A DNA stretch of 64,000 nucleotides, taken from positions 5,810,557-5,874,556 of the forward strand of contig OZ025217.1 of assembly GCA_964019055.1 (NCBI GenBank), read 5' to 3'. This DNA is from Anthopleura xanthogrammica (Eukaryota > Cnidaria > Anthozoa > Actiniaria > Actiniidae). Both the position numbers and the translations under genes were made by a program. Within the stretch, counting starts at the first letter, position 1; every line of letters begins with the position of its first letter. Below are positions 42,380 to 54,592 of the stretch, piece after piece. The notes beneath the pieces are model-generated. The model was not told where the DNA came from. It saw only the letters and a list, made by a program, of their open reading frames with translations, and did not search any database.

Positions 42380-45300
42380 GAATTAAAGTTAATTAAATGA
42401 AATGTTGTTTGGGTTATAATATTAAAGCAAGTATTCTTTTTCCCTCGGGCGCATTTATGTTAGAAATATTTTCATATTATTTTTTTCTTGTTGTTGTTAG
42501 TGCAATTCGGCCATTGAAATAACGCAAATACAACTTTTAAACAAGTATATTCAAAAGCGACGTGCGCGCGTTTTTGATGGACAAGAAATTCAAAAGTGGC
42601 TGGGCGCTGGGGGGAGTTTTCATTGTTAGCGTCGATGAAGTTTCGACCACTGATGAACAAGCTGTGTTCTCCGCAACCGATGGAATAAAATTCTATAAAT
42701 TTTAGTGATTTGTTATAGACTTTTTTTAAAACTAGCATGTGGCTGTTTTATGGGCCAATAATCTAAAGCAAACAAACAAAGCTGTTCAAATATGTCAGAC
42801 ATGAAAATTGTTAAGGCCACAAACTGGATACTAAAATGTTACAAATTATCCACCTTTTTTACAGCTCTTTTTTTTTTTTCGTTCCATTTTTCATGTTCAT
42901 TTATGCATTTATTCGTTCGTTTTGTTCCATTTTTCATGTGGATAAATATAGATTTATTCAGTTAAATTCTTCTTTGAAATCCTCTAAAAGGACAATTATT
43001 CATTCCAGACTAACCACAATATACGAAAATATATGACTACTTTACCTCCTTTACTCATTTCTAGAGATTACGTACTTAAGATCCATCTCGTTATACTGAC
43101 TCTCATTGGCCATCTTGCCCTGTAAAATGAAATCTGGCTTCCCTGGGGTTTAGCGATATATTGAGTCAACAAACATGCTTTATTTTGATCCAAAAAGAAC
43201 TCTCAGAAATATATGGCATTGTATATGAAGTATACACGCAAAAGGATAGGTTTTTGTTGGCAAATCCATTAGCAGACGTCCTGCTTGTGTAGCTTTTTAT
43301 TATCAAGTCAAAGCATTCAATTACGCCAAGTTTCCCTGTTGACAATCACAATTAGGATATAAAATCGAAGCTATTGCGATAAAAGCCTTAAATTCTTTTC
43401 TGATTGTTTTTGGTGAAGGAAAACTAATTGAATTTGTGCGGAACTAACAACCAAGCCAGGTTTGAAGCGTTTTCTCACAATATTTATGATGACGAGCATA
43501 TGCTTAGATTTTGCTGAGGTTGCTCATAATGGAACTGAATTCTCGTAGTCTTGATTTGATGAATAATGACAAATTGGTCTAATTTTCATAAAACAAGAAA
43601 CAAATGGGATTTAAAATTTAAAGGAAATAACATCCTATGCGAAAAGGAAAAAAATATGTTGAACAACATCAATAAAATCAGAACATGTACATATACAAAG
43701 ACAAAATATTGGAACCACAATTTGTAATGGTACCAACATCAGTTCTCTTATCACAAAGACATCCAAGTTGTTTCACATTTAAGAGGAAGTGGGATACATC
43801 TAGCTCCCTGATACAGGAACTATCGCTAATAAGATAGTGGCTCTAATGAATTATGAAACAGCTACAAGAATTTGGGATGAGATATGTTATGCATATGTAA
43901 GGCTGTTATGTTGTATGTGAGTAAGTGTGCTTTTTTATCTATTCTTTATTTTCATTTTTTTCCCCAGAAAATGTTGCAAATCATCATTGGAAAAAAAAAA
44001 AAAAAAGTTTTTTGTTTTGTTTTTGCCAAACAATATTTAGCCGAAGACACTGCAGTAGTGCTGAGCTTTTTTGCCGGTTTATAAATTATTCAATATTTTC
44101 TTTCCCCCTAGCTACATATTTTGCTTTTTGAATAGAAGGGAAACGAAGTACGACAAACGTACTCCAACATCGAAGATTCTCCAAAATATTTTTCGGGGAA
44201 AATATAATTATGGAATAAGAAATAAAAAGAAAAAATTCTCTGCAAGTTTTCTTATTACAAATAACATGTTTTATCAATGGCGTTTTTTTTTTTTCTGTTT
44301 CCCTATTTATTTTTATATACATTAGTTAATATTTATTTTGAAAATTAAGTTGTTCATGAAATATTAAATGGTGTTTCTTTTTTAGATAATATTCTATTCA
44401 CTCTTTCTCTTTCTCTTTTCAAGTTATAACAGAAGCAAAAGAGGAAACACCGGTAGTATTGACTTACTTCTACATATTCCACAAAAGCTGTACATAAATA
44501 TGTATACAAACATATCAGATAATTAAGCTTTCTTCGTTTAGGAACCATTGTGCGGTAGTACCATTATGAGAGAGCGGAAAACTTGAAAGACACTAATAGG
44601 AAGTTGTAAAGATTTTCTGTTCATTGTTGTTTGCCGAAAAAAGTCTTGCTGTTGGATTTTGAAGAGAAAACCAAAGAACCGTCTAATCAATTTCGGATAA
44701 ACTGAATAAGTTTATACTTGTGAAGGAGAAAAAAATCCAGATCGATAAACACATTATATGGACCCTACTTCGGGAGCTTTCGTCCAGGCTCTTGACAACA
44801 TGAATAATTTCGAGTTTTCAACGAGATTATAATACTAATGACTGCACTAGACAGTTGTTTGAGAAAGTCTTACTAAAGTAATGTGTTATGAAGACTTGAC
44901 TGTGTCTGGTTTAATATAACAGTATTGCTCGGATACCATATATTGAACGTATTATGCTTATCCTTTTGAATCTTTAACAACGAATTCCAAATGAAAGGCT
45001 CAATATACAGATTACTCATTAAAATTTACTCTGCTTTCGGTCATAAAAAGGAAACAAGCTAAGAAAAAAAACTGCGTTAAATAGCATAAATCATGGGAAG
45101 TCAAGAATTTTTCGTGTTAACCAATTTTCACGAGTTTAAAGTGAAGTAAATTCAAAAACGAGTTGGCCTTTGAATTTCTCTAAAAGCTTCAATCCCAATA
45201 CAAACAACCATTTCAATTCATTTTAATTACTACCAGAAGATTAAAGCGGTCCGCACTATTCTAAAAAGCTAATTCTGTCCCTTTAGCTGTCCATGTGTTA

Positions 45301-46820
45301 GCCCCACATCTATTTCACTTCAAAATTATGAAAAAGATAATATCATCCCTGGGGTTTGGTGGGGGTGTTTTGACCACTGGTTGACGTCTAGAACTCTTTT
45401 GCGGTTTATTCTATTTCTAGTAAATGTTGTCTCAACGATTTTAGCTTAGTAAACATTTCATTGAGGTCTAAGACAAGTCTCAATTTCTCACTTTTACCTT
45501 GAGGTCAAATTTCAAAAGAACTTTCTAAATGGAATGGGAAATAAGTAAGAAAATAACTACGCACATTGTTAAATAGGAAAAAGGACACCGCTAACTCGTG
45601 TACAAAGAAATGCCGCCTCTTTATGCAATAAAGTATGTAATAAAATCATAGAAAACACGAAACGAGCTATTTTACTTTAACGAACAATAAGCTTTGGTTT
45701 CAGCTGTATCCTGAGTTTTTCGATTCACCAAAAATCGAAGCTTTTTTCGAGTTTTTGTAAAGTTGGTAGTTTTTGTATGTCATTTTTTGGAGGGGATTTA
45801 TGTGCGTGTCTAGTGCTAATTTACGTATTACATATCATATCATTTTTATCTCTTAACGCTACGCAAACAGATAAAGTTTACCACCGAAAAAGCCGACCAA
45901 CATAAATCAACTTTCCTTAATGCATTTCGCGAAGTCACGTTGGGAGAGAACAGTTGGAATATTGCTCATTGAGGATGCGCTAGCGCCTTAGAAATGTACA
46001 ATGAAAAAGATGCCATCAGTGGAATAGTAGGACACCATTATAACATCGATCGCAGTGCTTAAGCCCAAGTTGTTGTACTGTGATTCTTAGAATTAGAAAA
46101 TACTTATCTATAATAAATGATTTGCTAAGCTCACATTCATGGCATTTGTTTGCAAAAGCTTAAAGTTTTAAATAGAATCAAGTGCACTTGGTTTTGTTGA
46201 TATTTTAAGTAAAAAGGAGGTTGGAGTGGAATGCTTTTTTCTTAATGCACAAACACATTAGCTTCTAAAGTATATTCACTGTTTTGACGCTCATGCATCT
46301 TATACTTCTTGTGAAAAAGTGATTTTTCAGTTAAAAATAGAAAAAAAAATATTTTGAATGGTCAGTTTTCGATAACAAAAATAGGTTGATTTCCCATCCC
46401 TGCATATAGTTAATATAGCACACGTCACAAACCCTGGAAAGATTTATCTGGAACTATTCTGTGGTGGAGATGTCTAAAGAGAGAGACATTTCCATAGATA
46501 TCTTATTCACACGATTGTTTTTATGTATATTTAGAAACAGTTTTGATGCGGTACAAACAAATGCCTCAAATGGGCTATTGAATTAACGGATTAGCCGTTG
46601 TAAATTATATATCTTTTCCTTGCCAACCGAAGCTCCGGCAAAGAAAACCGTCAAATTGTCAAAATTAGCGGAAACATAGTGTTGTATAAAAGCCCCGCTT
46701 GTTTAAGGATGTTCGTTTATGTAATTGATAAAGACAGTTGGTACGTGAATTCCGTGGCTGAACGATGTTCGCCGTGGTTACAACGCTTGAATGGAATTAG
46801 CGGAATAGTCAACAGCTTTT
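42380..46820. other. Long AT-rich region without recognised genes
   Basis: Only short open frames and homopolymer tracts (for example poly-A at about 43,990) are present. No conserved motif, splice-consistent exon chain or clear repeat family was found by eye. Confidence 0.5.
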
Positions 46821-46825
46821 AAAGG

Positions 46826-46915
46826 ATCAACGCAGTGGTGTAGTGGTATTGCACTCCCCTCTCCGACCTCTGGGGTCTCGGGTTCGATTTTTGGGCTCGG
46901 TATCACTTATTAGTA
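46826..46915 (+). mobile_element. tRNA-derived SINE head
   Basis: AGTGGTGTAGTGGTATTGCA (A-box-like) and TCTCGGGTTCGATTTTTGG (B-box) are spaced as in a tRNA gene, but stem pairing is poor. A T-rich sequence follows. Confidence 0.5.
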
Positions 46916-47023
46916 ACGTTCGTTAGGTCTCTTGCTTGATTCGAGGCTTTTTTTCTTTTTTTTCCTAATTCCTCCACAAAATCTAACTAGCTAAATTCCA
47001 ATTTAGCATCTGAATTTGAACAA

Positions 47024-47215
47024 CCAGAGCTTTTTTCAGGGTTCGATATCTGTAGATTAGCTGTGCACTGATTTTGATCAGCCTAGAGGTTGTTTCAGGG
47101 TTTGATCTGTGAGTTAGCTGTGCCCTGACTTTGATCGGCCCAGAGGTTGTTTCAGGGTTTGATCTGTGAGTAAGCTTTGCCCTGACTTTGATTGGCCCAG
47201 AGGTTGGCTCAGGGT
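47024..47215. repeat. 57-bp tandem repeat, about 3.5 copies
   Basis: CAGAGGTTG-type units recur near 47,024, 47,084, 47,141 and 47,198. The period is a multiple of three, which explains the long minus-strand open frame. Confidence 0.8.
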
Positions 47216-48129
47216 ATCGATAAAATTTGAAGGTCTTTTTTAGGTACCCCAATATTATTGAAGGAGTAATGTTCGTATACATTCGTTCCACCTACGGCAA
47301 AGAGATGAAAATATGGATCGACTTAACAATACCAAATGACTGTACCAGATGACTGTACCAAATGACTGTACCACCGTCTGGATGCTTGAGATAAGCTATT
47401 GCTAGTATAATATGCAATTATATGATAACTATTGAAAGTCGGAATACAGAATGACTTCTTGTAATACAATTGAATATAAATATCAGTGAAATAATAGTTC
47501 TACGTTTCGACATCTTCATGACTTCATCATCAGGTAATGATTGAAAGAAACTGTTCCATGAAAGAACTGAAAATGCGTTTCATTCGCGAACAATTAAAAG
47601 CAATGATTGATCATTGAACACTAGTCAGACTCATTTCGTCCTAAAGTGTTTATTTAGATTTAATTGGGCTCAGAATTTGTTTAATCCGAAGTTATTCCTT
47701 TTGTGCGCCAGCTGTTCTCACAGTCAGCACTCGAGCAGTTTCATTGCCAAAACAATAATTATTACTCAGTTTTCTTTTCTTTGCGACTTCCATCCGAAAA
47801 AAAAAAAAAAAAAGCTAGGTCCTAGCCCCTTCTCAGATTGAAATCAGCCAATAGCTTATAATTATCGTAGATTAGAATTGCCTCAGATCAGTATATAAAT
47901 AAAAGAAATATAAACAAATATATAGAGATAATTTATTTATATACACAACTATAGGTTTCATGCATCATATTTCATGATGTCTCTTTCTTCCAAATATTTA
48001 TTCACCTTACAATGATATTTTGCGTTTACAAACGTTACAAGAAATTGCACCATACAATAAATTTTATAATTTGTCAGCGGTATTCCCCATAACTAAAAAA
48101 AAAAAAATGAAAAAACCCCAGGACTTTAT

Positions 48130-48685
48130 TGCGCACAAAGCTGAGGTCTATTCTAATCAAGTACAATAATGACTTCCTTACGGGTACTGCTCGCCCTTCA
48201 TTGCGCACACAGCTGAGGTCTATTCTAATCAAGTACAATAATGACTTCCTTACGGGTACTGCTCGCCTTTCATTGCAAATCACAGCTGAGGTTTATTCTA
48301 ATCAAATACAATAATGACTTCTTTACGTGCACTGCTCGCCCTTCATTGGGCACACAGCTGAGGTCTATTCTAATCAAGTACAATGATGACTTCCTTACGT
48401 GCATTGCTCGCCCTTCATTGGGCACACAGCTGAGGTCTATTCTAATCAAGTACAATAATGACTTCCTTACGTGCACTGCTCGCCCTTCATTGCACAACAC
48501 AGCTGAGGTCTATTCTAATCAAGTACGATATGACCTCTTTACGTGCACTGCTCGCCTTTCATTGCACATCACAGCTGAGGTATATTCTAATCAAGTACAA
48601 TGATGACTTATTTACGGGTACTGCTCGCCCTTCATTGCACAGCACAGCTGAGGTCTATTCTAATCAAGTACATTAATGACTGCTT
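48130..48685. repeat. 72-73-bp minisatellite, 8 copies
   Basis: CTGAGGTCTATTCTAATCAA recurs at 48,141, 48,213, 48,286, 48,358, 48,430, 48,503, 48,575 and 48,648. Open frames on both strands arise from the 24-codon period. Confidence 0.95.
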
Positions 48686-48837
48686 TACGATACAAGCGAG
48701 AAAATGTCAGAAAATGACAGCACAATTGATTTTTAGTTACAAAATGAGTTAGGTAAGAAAACCTGTTTGTATTTCACTGTGAAATCTTTTACACAATTAT
48801 AAAACAAGAAATAAACTGATCTCATTAAATCATTGTA

Positions 48838-49046
48838 GCTGTCTATTCCAAATATTAGGATTATTATGATAATGGAAGATAGTTCCAGAATTCAGGCGCA
48901 GACGCGGATCGAGAACACGATTACCATATGATATGACGCCGGCGATAGTTGGTAGTTTTGAGTCGAAAATCAGATGGAGAGCGAAGAGTTCTTGGTGGAG
49001 TCGATTATAACGTGAAATCAAATCGGAAATATAAGAGGGAGCCAAG
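48838..49046 (-). pseudogene. Decayed LINE reverse-transcriptase fragment
   Basis: Minus-strand frames contain APSYISDLISRYN, RRTLRSPSDFRL and a frameshifted GNR...APEFWNYLP. This is the order seen in LINE ORF2 C-termini (APxYLSDLI, RxLRSS, AAPxLWNxLP). It has several frameshifts. Confidence 0.6.
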
Positions 49047-49269
49047 TTTTAAATCTAAATAAATAACAAAGAAAGAAAGAAAAAATAATAAGAAAAAAAA
49101 AAACTAATATAAAGGCAAAAAGTTCTTCCTAGTAATCTGTTTATTGCTTCTGGAATAATCCTCCCATTCAGCGACAGGTTATTTCGCCGCTTTGTAATTA
49201 TAGTCTAAATGCCTAGTGATGACACAGTTTAAAGAGCAATTGTAAATTTACTAATCTTTAATTTGAATA

Positions 49270-49492
49270 GCCCCCTTTACAGTTCCTTGCCCCATCTTGA
49301 AAGGTAAACGTGCCTTTGCATCGACGCGAGACTAACGGTGACTTTACAATGATAGAGACCTTTTTTAACACCTTGGACAATCATTCGCATGTCTCTTTCC
49401 TTGCAAGCTCACCGTTCGCTTCCCTTCGATGCAAAGGTAAGGCTACACCTTTCAAGATGGTGCAGGGAACTGTGAAAGGGACTATTGGGACC
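49270..49492. mobile_element. MITE, 'CATCTTGAAAGGTA' family copy 1
   Basis: TAGCCCCTTTACAGTTCC...CATCTTGAAAGGTAAACGTGCCTTTGCATCG and the complementary right end (CGATGCAAAGGTAAGGC...CCTTTCAAGATG...GGGACTATTGGG) form long terminal inverted repeats. A related copy lies at 57,225-57,375. Confidence 0.7.
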
Positions 49493-49494
49493 TA

Positions 49495-50470
49495 ATTGTC
49501 TTCATCTGTTTGGTAAATATTTTGCCTCTTCCAATTTAATTGTTTATTGTTCAGTTATTTATTTGTTATTTATTTGTTTGTTCATTTGTGGTTGTTCCTT
49601 AAGTAAATCAGTTGTTTCAATAGGTATTTTAATAAAAAATAAAAGCTTAAAAATAAAAATAAAAATAAAAATAAAAGCTTAAAAGCCGAAAGATGCTCGA
49701 TCGATAATGTCATGTCACTCAGGCAACGTACCTCCACCCTAATACAACCATCTCGTATTCCCACACTTGTCATAGTAACTACTATGAATATTGATCGTTT
49801 GTGCCAAGAAATCGCGTGAATATAGATCTATAAAGCCATATTTTTTTATAATTACCGTGATAACCACGTAGACGATCCAAATAATCAAACTTTGTACTTT
49901 AACCTAAATGAAATACACGTGCATGACCACAGTGCATCACGTGAACAGTAGATTCGATCAATCAGTCCACAGTGCATCACGTGAACAGTAGATTCGATCA
50001 ATCAGTGAGATTGTTCCTATTTAGTTTGGCCTTTTATACCCTTGTGGAGCTTTTCTTGTATATTCTCCTAAAATGGGGGATCTTGGACTAGGGATATTTA
50101 GCAGTCGTCGCCTTCTCGGCTGCGTGATCAAAGTTAAACAACAAGAGCTCTTGTAACCATAGGCAGCCATAATTCATGACAGCAAAGTCGTTGATGATAA
50201 ACAAATACGTAAAGTTGTTAACAATGTTACCTTTAACCCCTGCTTCTATAGCAACATCCCACGTGGCTACACGCCTTCATGGAAAAGGCACGAAGGAAAT
50301 TCAAAGTATTTGACAGAAGGAACAATATCATTTTTTTCTTTTCTTTTTTCTTCCTTTTTTCTTTTTCTTTTTCTTTTCCGTTTCTTAAATTCTTACGTCC
50401 TTTTTTATTTCCCCCCTCATCATTATCCTGTTTCTTTTCTTTTCTTTTTTTTTTTCATTGCGTACTTCCT

Positions 50471-50506
<36 letters not shown>

Positions 50507-51730
50507 TTCCCTCTATCTTGCCCCATATTGCTTTCTCCTGTATAAAGTATATGCATTGTGCCCAAAATATTTAAATCAAACCTTACAATCGGTACATGTG
50601 CATTTTTCTGTCACTAGCTCGTGGTTTCTGATTTGTGGTTTCTGATTTTTTTTTCGATTTTTGATTTACTTCTGAGAAATTTTAGTAAAGTCTGAAGTTG
50701 CTCACTTTTTGTCTGTTTATTAAAGTCTCTGATTTATAATATCAAAGTGATTTCGTGTACATCATCATCGTGACTAAAAATTGGCAACAAAATTAATTGT
50801 TAGCCAAATGCACCATGCATCAGACGAATGTTTTGTCTGTGAGCTGATCTTTCATAGATCTTATGTACGCCTTCAGCATTTTCGTATAGGGGCCTTGCGT
50901 TTTACATTTACATTTACATTTACATTTATTGACTAGCTTATGTGTTACTCCTATTTATCCATGAAAAAAAAAAAAAACACAGATATGCTAAAGCCAAAGT
51001 TCAGATATGCTAATTCAAAGTTGAAGGCCAACATTGCATCAGACGAACATTACATCAGTCTCGACTAAAGGTATTAATAACATGCTTAATCATGTTGCAT
51101 GCATGTCATATAATTAGAATATTATATTGTTCGCGTTTTTTGATAAATATTACCTTTTCCCCAACCCCAACCCCAACCCCAAAAAGGGGGGAATTGAAAA
51201 GAAAAGTTAACAAGGTTCGGTTCTACGTCATAGTAATTAAGTGGTATCAACAGTTTGAAAATGTCCGGTCTTAAAAACCATATAAAAATGAAAATGATTA
51301 TCAAAAGGAATACTTGAGTAAAACTATACGAGTAAATTAGTAATAAAATACTATTAGTGTCCATATTGCTAAATGAACAATATTAATAACATAGTCAAGT
51401 ACTAGACAAATGGCTTTTTGATTGCTTTTAATTTCTTTTAACGGTGTTGGGAAATTATTCTCAAGGAGAAGACAACTATAGCCTTCACCTTCTTGCTTTA
51501 TCCTTTTTGGGAAATGGGGGACGAGGTATTCTTATTGATGGAAAAATATCCCTATGTTTTCATCAATTAAATGTTTCGTGTAAAACACTGAGAGAAATTC
51601 ACGTTACCGACAATTCTATACAAATACAATTATCATTGACGGTGCCATGGAAACGTATATACACAGACAAAAACCACGTAAACGCTATTGCCTAGCAACT
51701 ATTAACTTACTTTCATCATTCAGCCCAACG
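49495..51730. other. Non-coding region with simple repeats
   Basis: Contents: an AAAAATA repeat near 49,650; a 41-bp direct duplication (CACAGTGCATCACGTGAACA...) at 49,928-50,005; a pyrimidine tract with (CTTT)n at 50,330-50,515; (TTTACA)n at 50,903-50,930; and CCCCAA repeats at 51,160-51,182. An 83-codon frame at 51,444-51,695 has no recognisable domain. Confidence 0.6.
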
Positions 51731-51733
51731 GCA

Positions 51734-51740
51734 TATAAAG
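51734..51740 (+). promoter_or_regulatory. TATA box candidate of the secreted repeat-protein gene
   Basis: TATAAAG lies about 80 nt before the start codon at 51,820, placing transcription start near 51,765 and giving a short 5'UTR. Confidence 0.55.
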
Positions 51741-51819
51741 ACATGGAACTTTCTTATTCAACTTCATACCGGCTTTGGAAACTTTGGCGCACTATACTGG
51801 TTGATCAAACTGCAACGAC

Positions 51820-54321
51820 ATGAAGGTTTACATAGGAGTTTCTTTACTTGTTGTTTTCTGTGCTGCAACCTTAAAGGCTAATCCACTCTACTATGTAGGA
51901 CCTGAGAAAGGTATTCCAAATTCATTACATTATTTAAATACTTTGTTTGCTTGATTATTTTCTCTTTTTATTATCATTTTCTTTTTTATTATTATTAATA
52001 TTTGATATTTTTTCTTGCCTTCAGAACAAGGCTTTAGTGCCTCCACTATACAAAGTTTACTAGTATTCGTTGATTTTTTTTTAATCAAAGATTTGACTAT
52101 TCAAACATTTTAATCAAACATTTTGGACGACTTGAATTTTATAATGCTAAATTATAAGATTTAGCGTATTAGATAAGTAATAAGTATTAGGTAAAAAATG
52201 CTTTTTCGCTATTGATTATTTATTATTATTTATTTAAAATAAATGTGGAACGCACTGATTTTTAAACTGTAAGCCATTTTAAATTCCTTTTACTTCAACT
52301 TTATTGACATAATAATCAGCAAGCATTACAAATTTGTATTAACAATATTATGTATTTTCTTGTCTTGTTTTTTTTTTTTTAGCTACACCAAGCCCCCTGA
52401 CAAAAGCTCCAGCGGTATACCAGGTAGTGGTTGATACACCCAAACCAACTGTTGGTGGTCTCGATAATGGAGGCAATCAGGCGTATGGTAAGGGAACAAT
52501 ACCTATCGCTTTTGTAGTAATAATTATAAGTAATAACATAGAGTTCTTGAAAACGCATCTCAGTAACAAAAGTCTCGATGCTTTTAAAAAAAAGTAGCAG
52601 ACAGACAGCAGGTTGAGATAAGTAAATACATAATATAGTTCAAAAACTCCTGTTAAACCGGAAAGCCTTGAGTGCAGATTTAAAGGCAGGAACAGAGTCA
52701 GAGTAATTTACAGAATAAGGTAGATTATTAATCGAAAGTATAGGTGCAGCTAGAGCAAAGCTTCTGTTACCAAATGTAGAAGTTCTTGATTTTGGAATAT
52801 ATATGGAGAAGAAATTTAGAAGAAGACCGCAGGTACAAGGTACAGGCTGGTACAAACTTGATGAGGTCAGTGAGATAATCAGGAGCGAAGTCGTGAAGGC
52901 AATTTGTATTGCAATTTCTTTATTTTTTTCTAAACTGAATCTCGGGATTATGAATCCTATACTTATTTTGTGTGTGCTTATTTCTATTATTTTCCTCTTT
53001 TTTTTAAGAACCAAAACCAACAGGCCAACCATCAAGCTCTTCATCATCCTCTTCCAAATCAAGTTCAGCTAGCCGACCATCCTATCGGCCATCCAGTCGG
53101 CCATCATCCTCCTCTTCGAAATCAAGTTCAGGATACCGACCATCTCGTCGACCATCAAACCCAAAATATCGTCGTCCATCAAACCGACCATCATCCTCTT
53201 CAAAATCAAGTTCAGGATACCGACCATCTCGTCGACCATCAAACCCAAAATATCGTCGTCCATCAAACCGACCATCATCCTCTTCAAAATCAAGTTCAGG
53301 ATACCGACCATCTCGTCGACCATCAAACCCAAAATATCGTCGTCCATCAAATCGACCATCTCGTCGTCCATCAAACCCAAAATATCGTCGTCCATCAAAC
53401 CGACCATCCTCCTCTTCAAAATCAAGTTCAGGATACCGACCATCTCGTCGACCATCAAACCCAAAATATCGTCGTCCATCAAACCGACCATCCTCCTCTT
53501 CGAAATCAAGTTCAGGATACCGACCATCTCGTCGACCATCAAACCGAAAATATCGTCGTCCATCAAACCGACCATCATCCTCTTCAAAATCAAGTTCAGG
53601 ATACCGACCATCTCGTCGACCATCAAACCCAAAATATCGTCGTCCATCAAATCGACCATCTCGTCGTCCATCAAACCGACCGTATCGTCGTCCATCAAAC
53701 CGACCATCATCCTCTTCAAAATCAGGTTCAGCTAGCCGACCATCCTATCGACCATCCAGTCGGCCATCATCCTCCTCTTCGAAATCAAGTTCAGGATACC
53801 GACCATCTCGTCGACCATCAAATCGAAAATATCGTCGTCCATCAAACCGACCATCATCCTCTTCAAAATCAAGTTCAGGTAACCGACCATCTCATCGACC
53901 TTCATCATCTTCAAAATCAGGTTCACGTTACCGACCATCCCGTCGTCCATCATATCAACAAACCGACGCCCCTGCTCCAGCGCCCACAGATGCTCCAGCA
54001 CCGGCTCCTACAGATGCCCCTGCTTATCAGCCAGCACAAACGGACGCCCCAGCACCGGCTCCCACAGATGCCCCAGCACCGGCTCCTACAGATGCCCCAG
54101 CACCGGCTCCTACAGATGCCCCTGCACCGGCTCCTACAGATGCCCCTGCTTATCAGCCAGCACAAACCGACGCCCCGGCTCCAGCGCCCACAGATGCCCC
54201 AGCACCGGCTCCTACCGATGCTCCTGCTTATCAGCCAGCACAAACCGACGCCCCTGCTCCAGCGCCTACAAACCCCCCAGCTTATCAACCAGTACCAGTC
54301 TACGATGAGGAGGAAATCTAA
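51820..54321 (+). CDS. Secreted Arg/Ser/Pro/Tyr repeat protein with Thr-Asp-Ala-Pro tail (502 aa, 3 exons)
   Basis: Exons are 51820-51910, 52383-52487 and 53009-54321, with GT-AG junctions, all phase 1, ending in TAA. Residues 1-20 form a signal peptide (MKVYIGVSLLVVFCAATLKA), so the product is secreted. A Pro/Thr-rich linker follows. Then come strongly basic 28-residue (84-bp) repeats of the type GYRPSRRPSNPKYRRPSN + RPSSSSKSSS, some with an extra RRPSNRP segment, then an acidic TDAPAPAP/AYQPAQ tail ending in DEEEI. No cysteine is seen after the signal peptide. Low-complexity, charge-segregated secreted proteins of this kind occur in extracellular or skeletal matrix, mucus and adhesives; no family is recognised and that role is inference. 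AATAAA lies at 54,484-54,489. Confidence 0.82.
52635..52925 (-). pseudogene. LINE reverse-transcriptase fragment in intron 2 of the repeat-protein gene
   Basis: Minus-strand frames give APDYLTDLI and LRSSSKFLL, then GNRSFALAAP and, after a disrupted WNNLP region, YSDSVPAFKSALKAFRF. This is the classical order of LINE ORF2 C-termini, with frameshifts. It is antisense to the host gene and not functional. Confidence 0.7.
53070..53960 (+). repeat. Coding 84-bp tandem repeats
   Basis: The words AGTTCAGGATACCGACCATC and AAATATCGTCGTCCATCAAA recur with an 84-bp spacing (for example 53,213 to 53,297). Variant units carry an added 48-bp-scale segment or start with GCTAGCCGACC. Because the period is a multiple of three, other frames on both strands are also open. 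Confidence 0.9.
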
Positions 54322-54592
54322 ACGCAATACCAATCACGCTAAAATTTGAATAGCTAGACAAAAGGCATACAGCCTGATTGCATTTATTATTTCCGTCCTC
54401 CTGGTGTGGTGTCCTATTAGATAAAGCAAAATTTAGGGTTAAATTTAGCTACGGATTTTTTTGTATCTTAGTACGTAGAGATCAATAAAAAGAGGACAAA
54501 TGCAAGGAATCTAATGAGTTTTGAATCAATTATGTAAATAAAACCTAGGTCAGCATAGCCTTAAAAGTCAATCAATGTTTCTCTTTTTCTAT
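54322..54592. other. Convergent 3' ends, probable transcript overlap
   Basis: Only 271 bp separate the stop codons of two converging genes. The plus gene has AATAAA at 54,484. The nearest minus-strand AATAAA for the STRA6-like gene is TTTATT at 54,383-54,388, which would make the two 3'UTRs overlap by roughly 100-150 nt. Confidence 0.5.

Noticed and set aside
46983..47291. 102-codon minus-strand frame with repeated 'PETTSGPIKVRAQL'
   Set aside because: Product of a 57-bp tandem repeat whose period is a multiple of three.
48130..48685. Possible CRISPR-like array
   Set aside because: Whole units repeat, with no unique spacers between short repeats; eukaryotic minisatellite.
51444..51695. 83-codon plus-strand frame upstream of the repeat-protein gene
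   Set aside because: No recognisable domain, no splice partner, and it lies just before the TATA box of the next gene.
52970..54349. 459-codon plus-strand frame (His/Gln/Asp-rich) and long antisense frames over the same repeats
   Set aside because: They are out-of-frame readings of the 84-bp coding repeat. The frame joined by phase-matched splicing to a signal-peptide exon is the other one, ending at 54,321.
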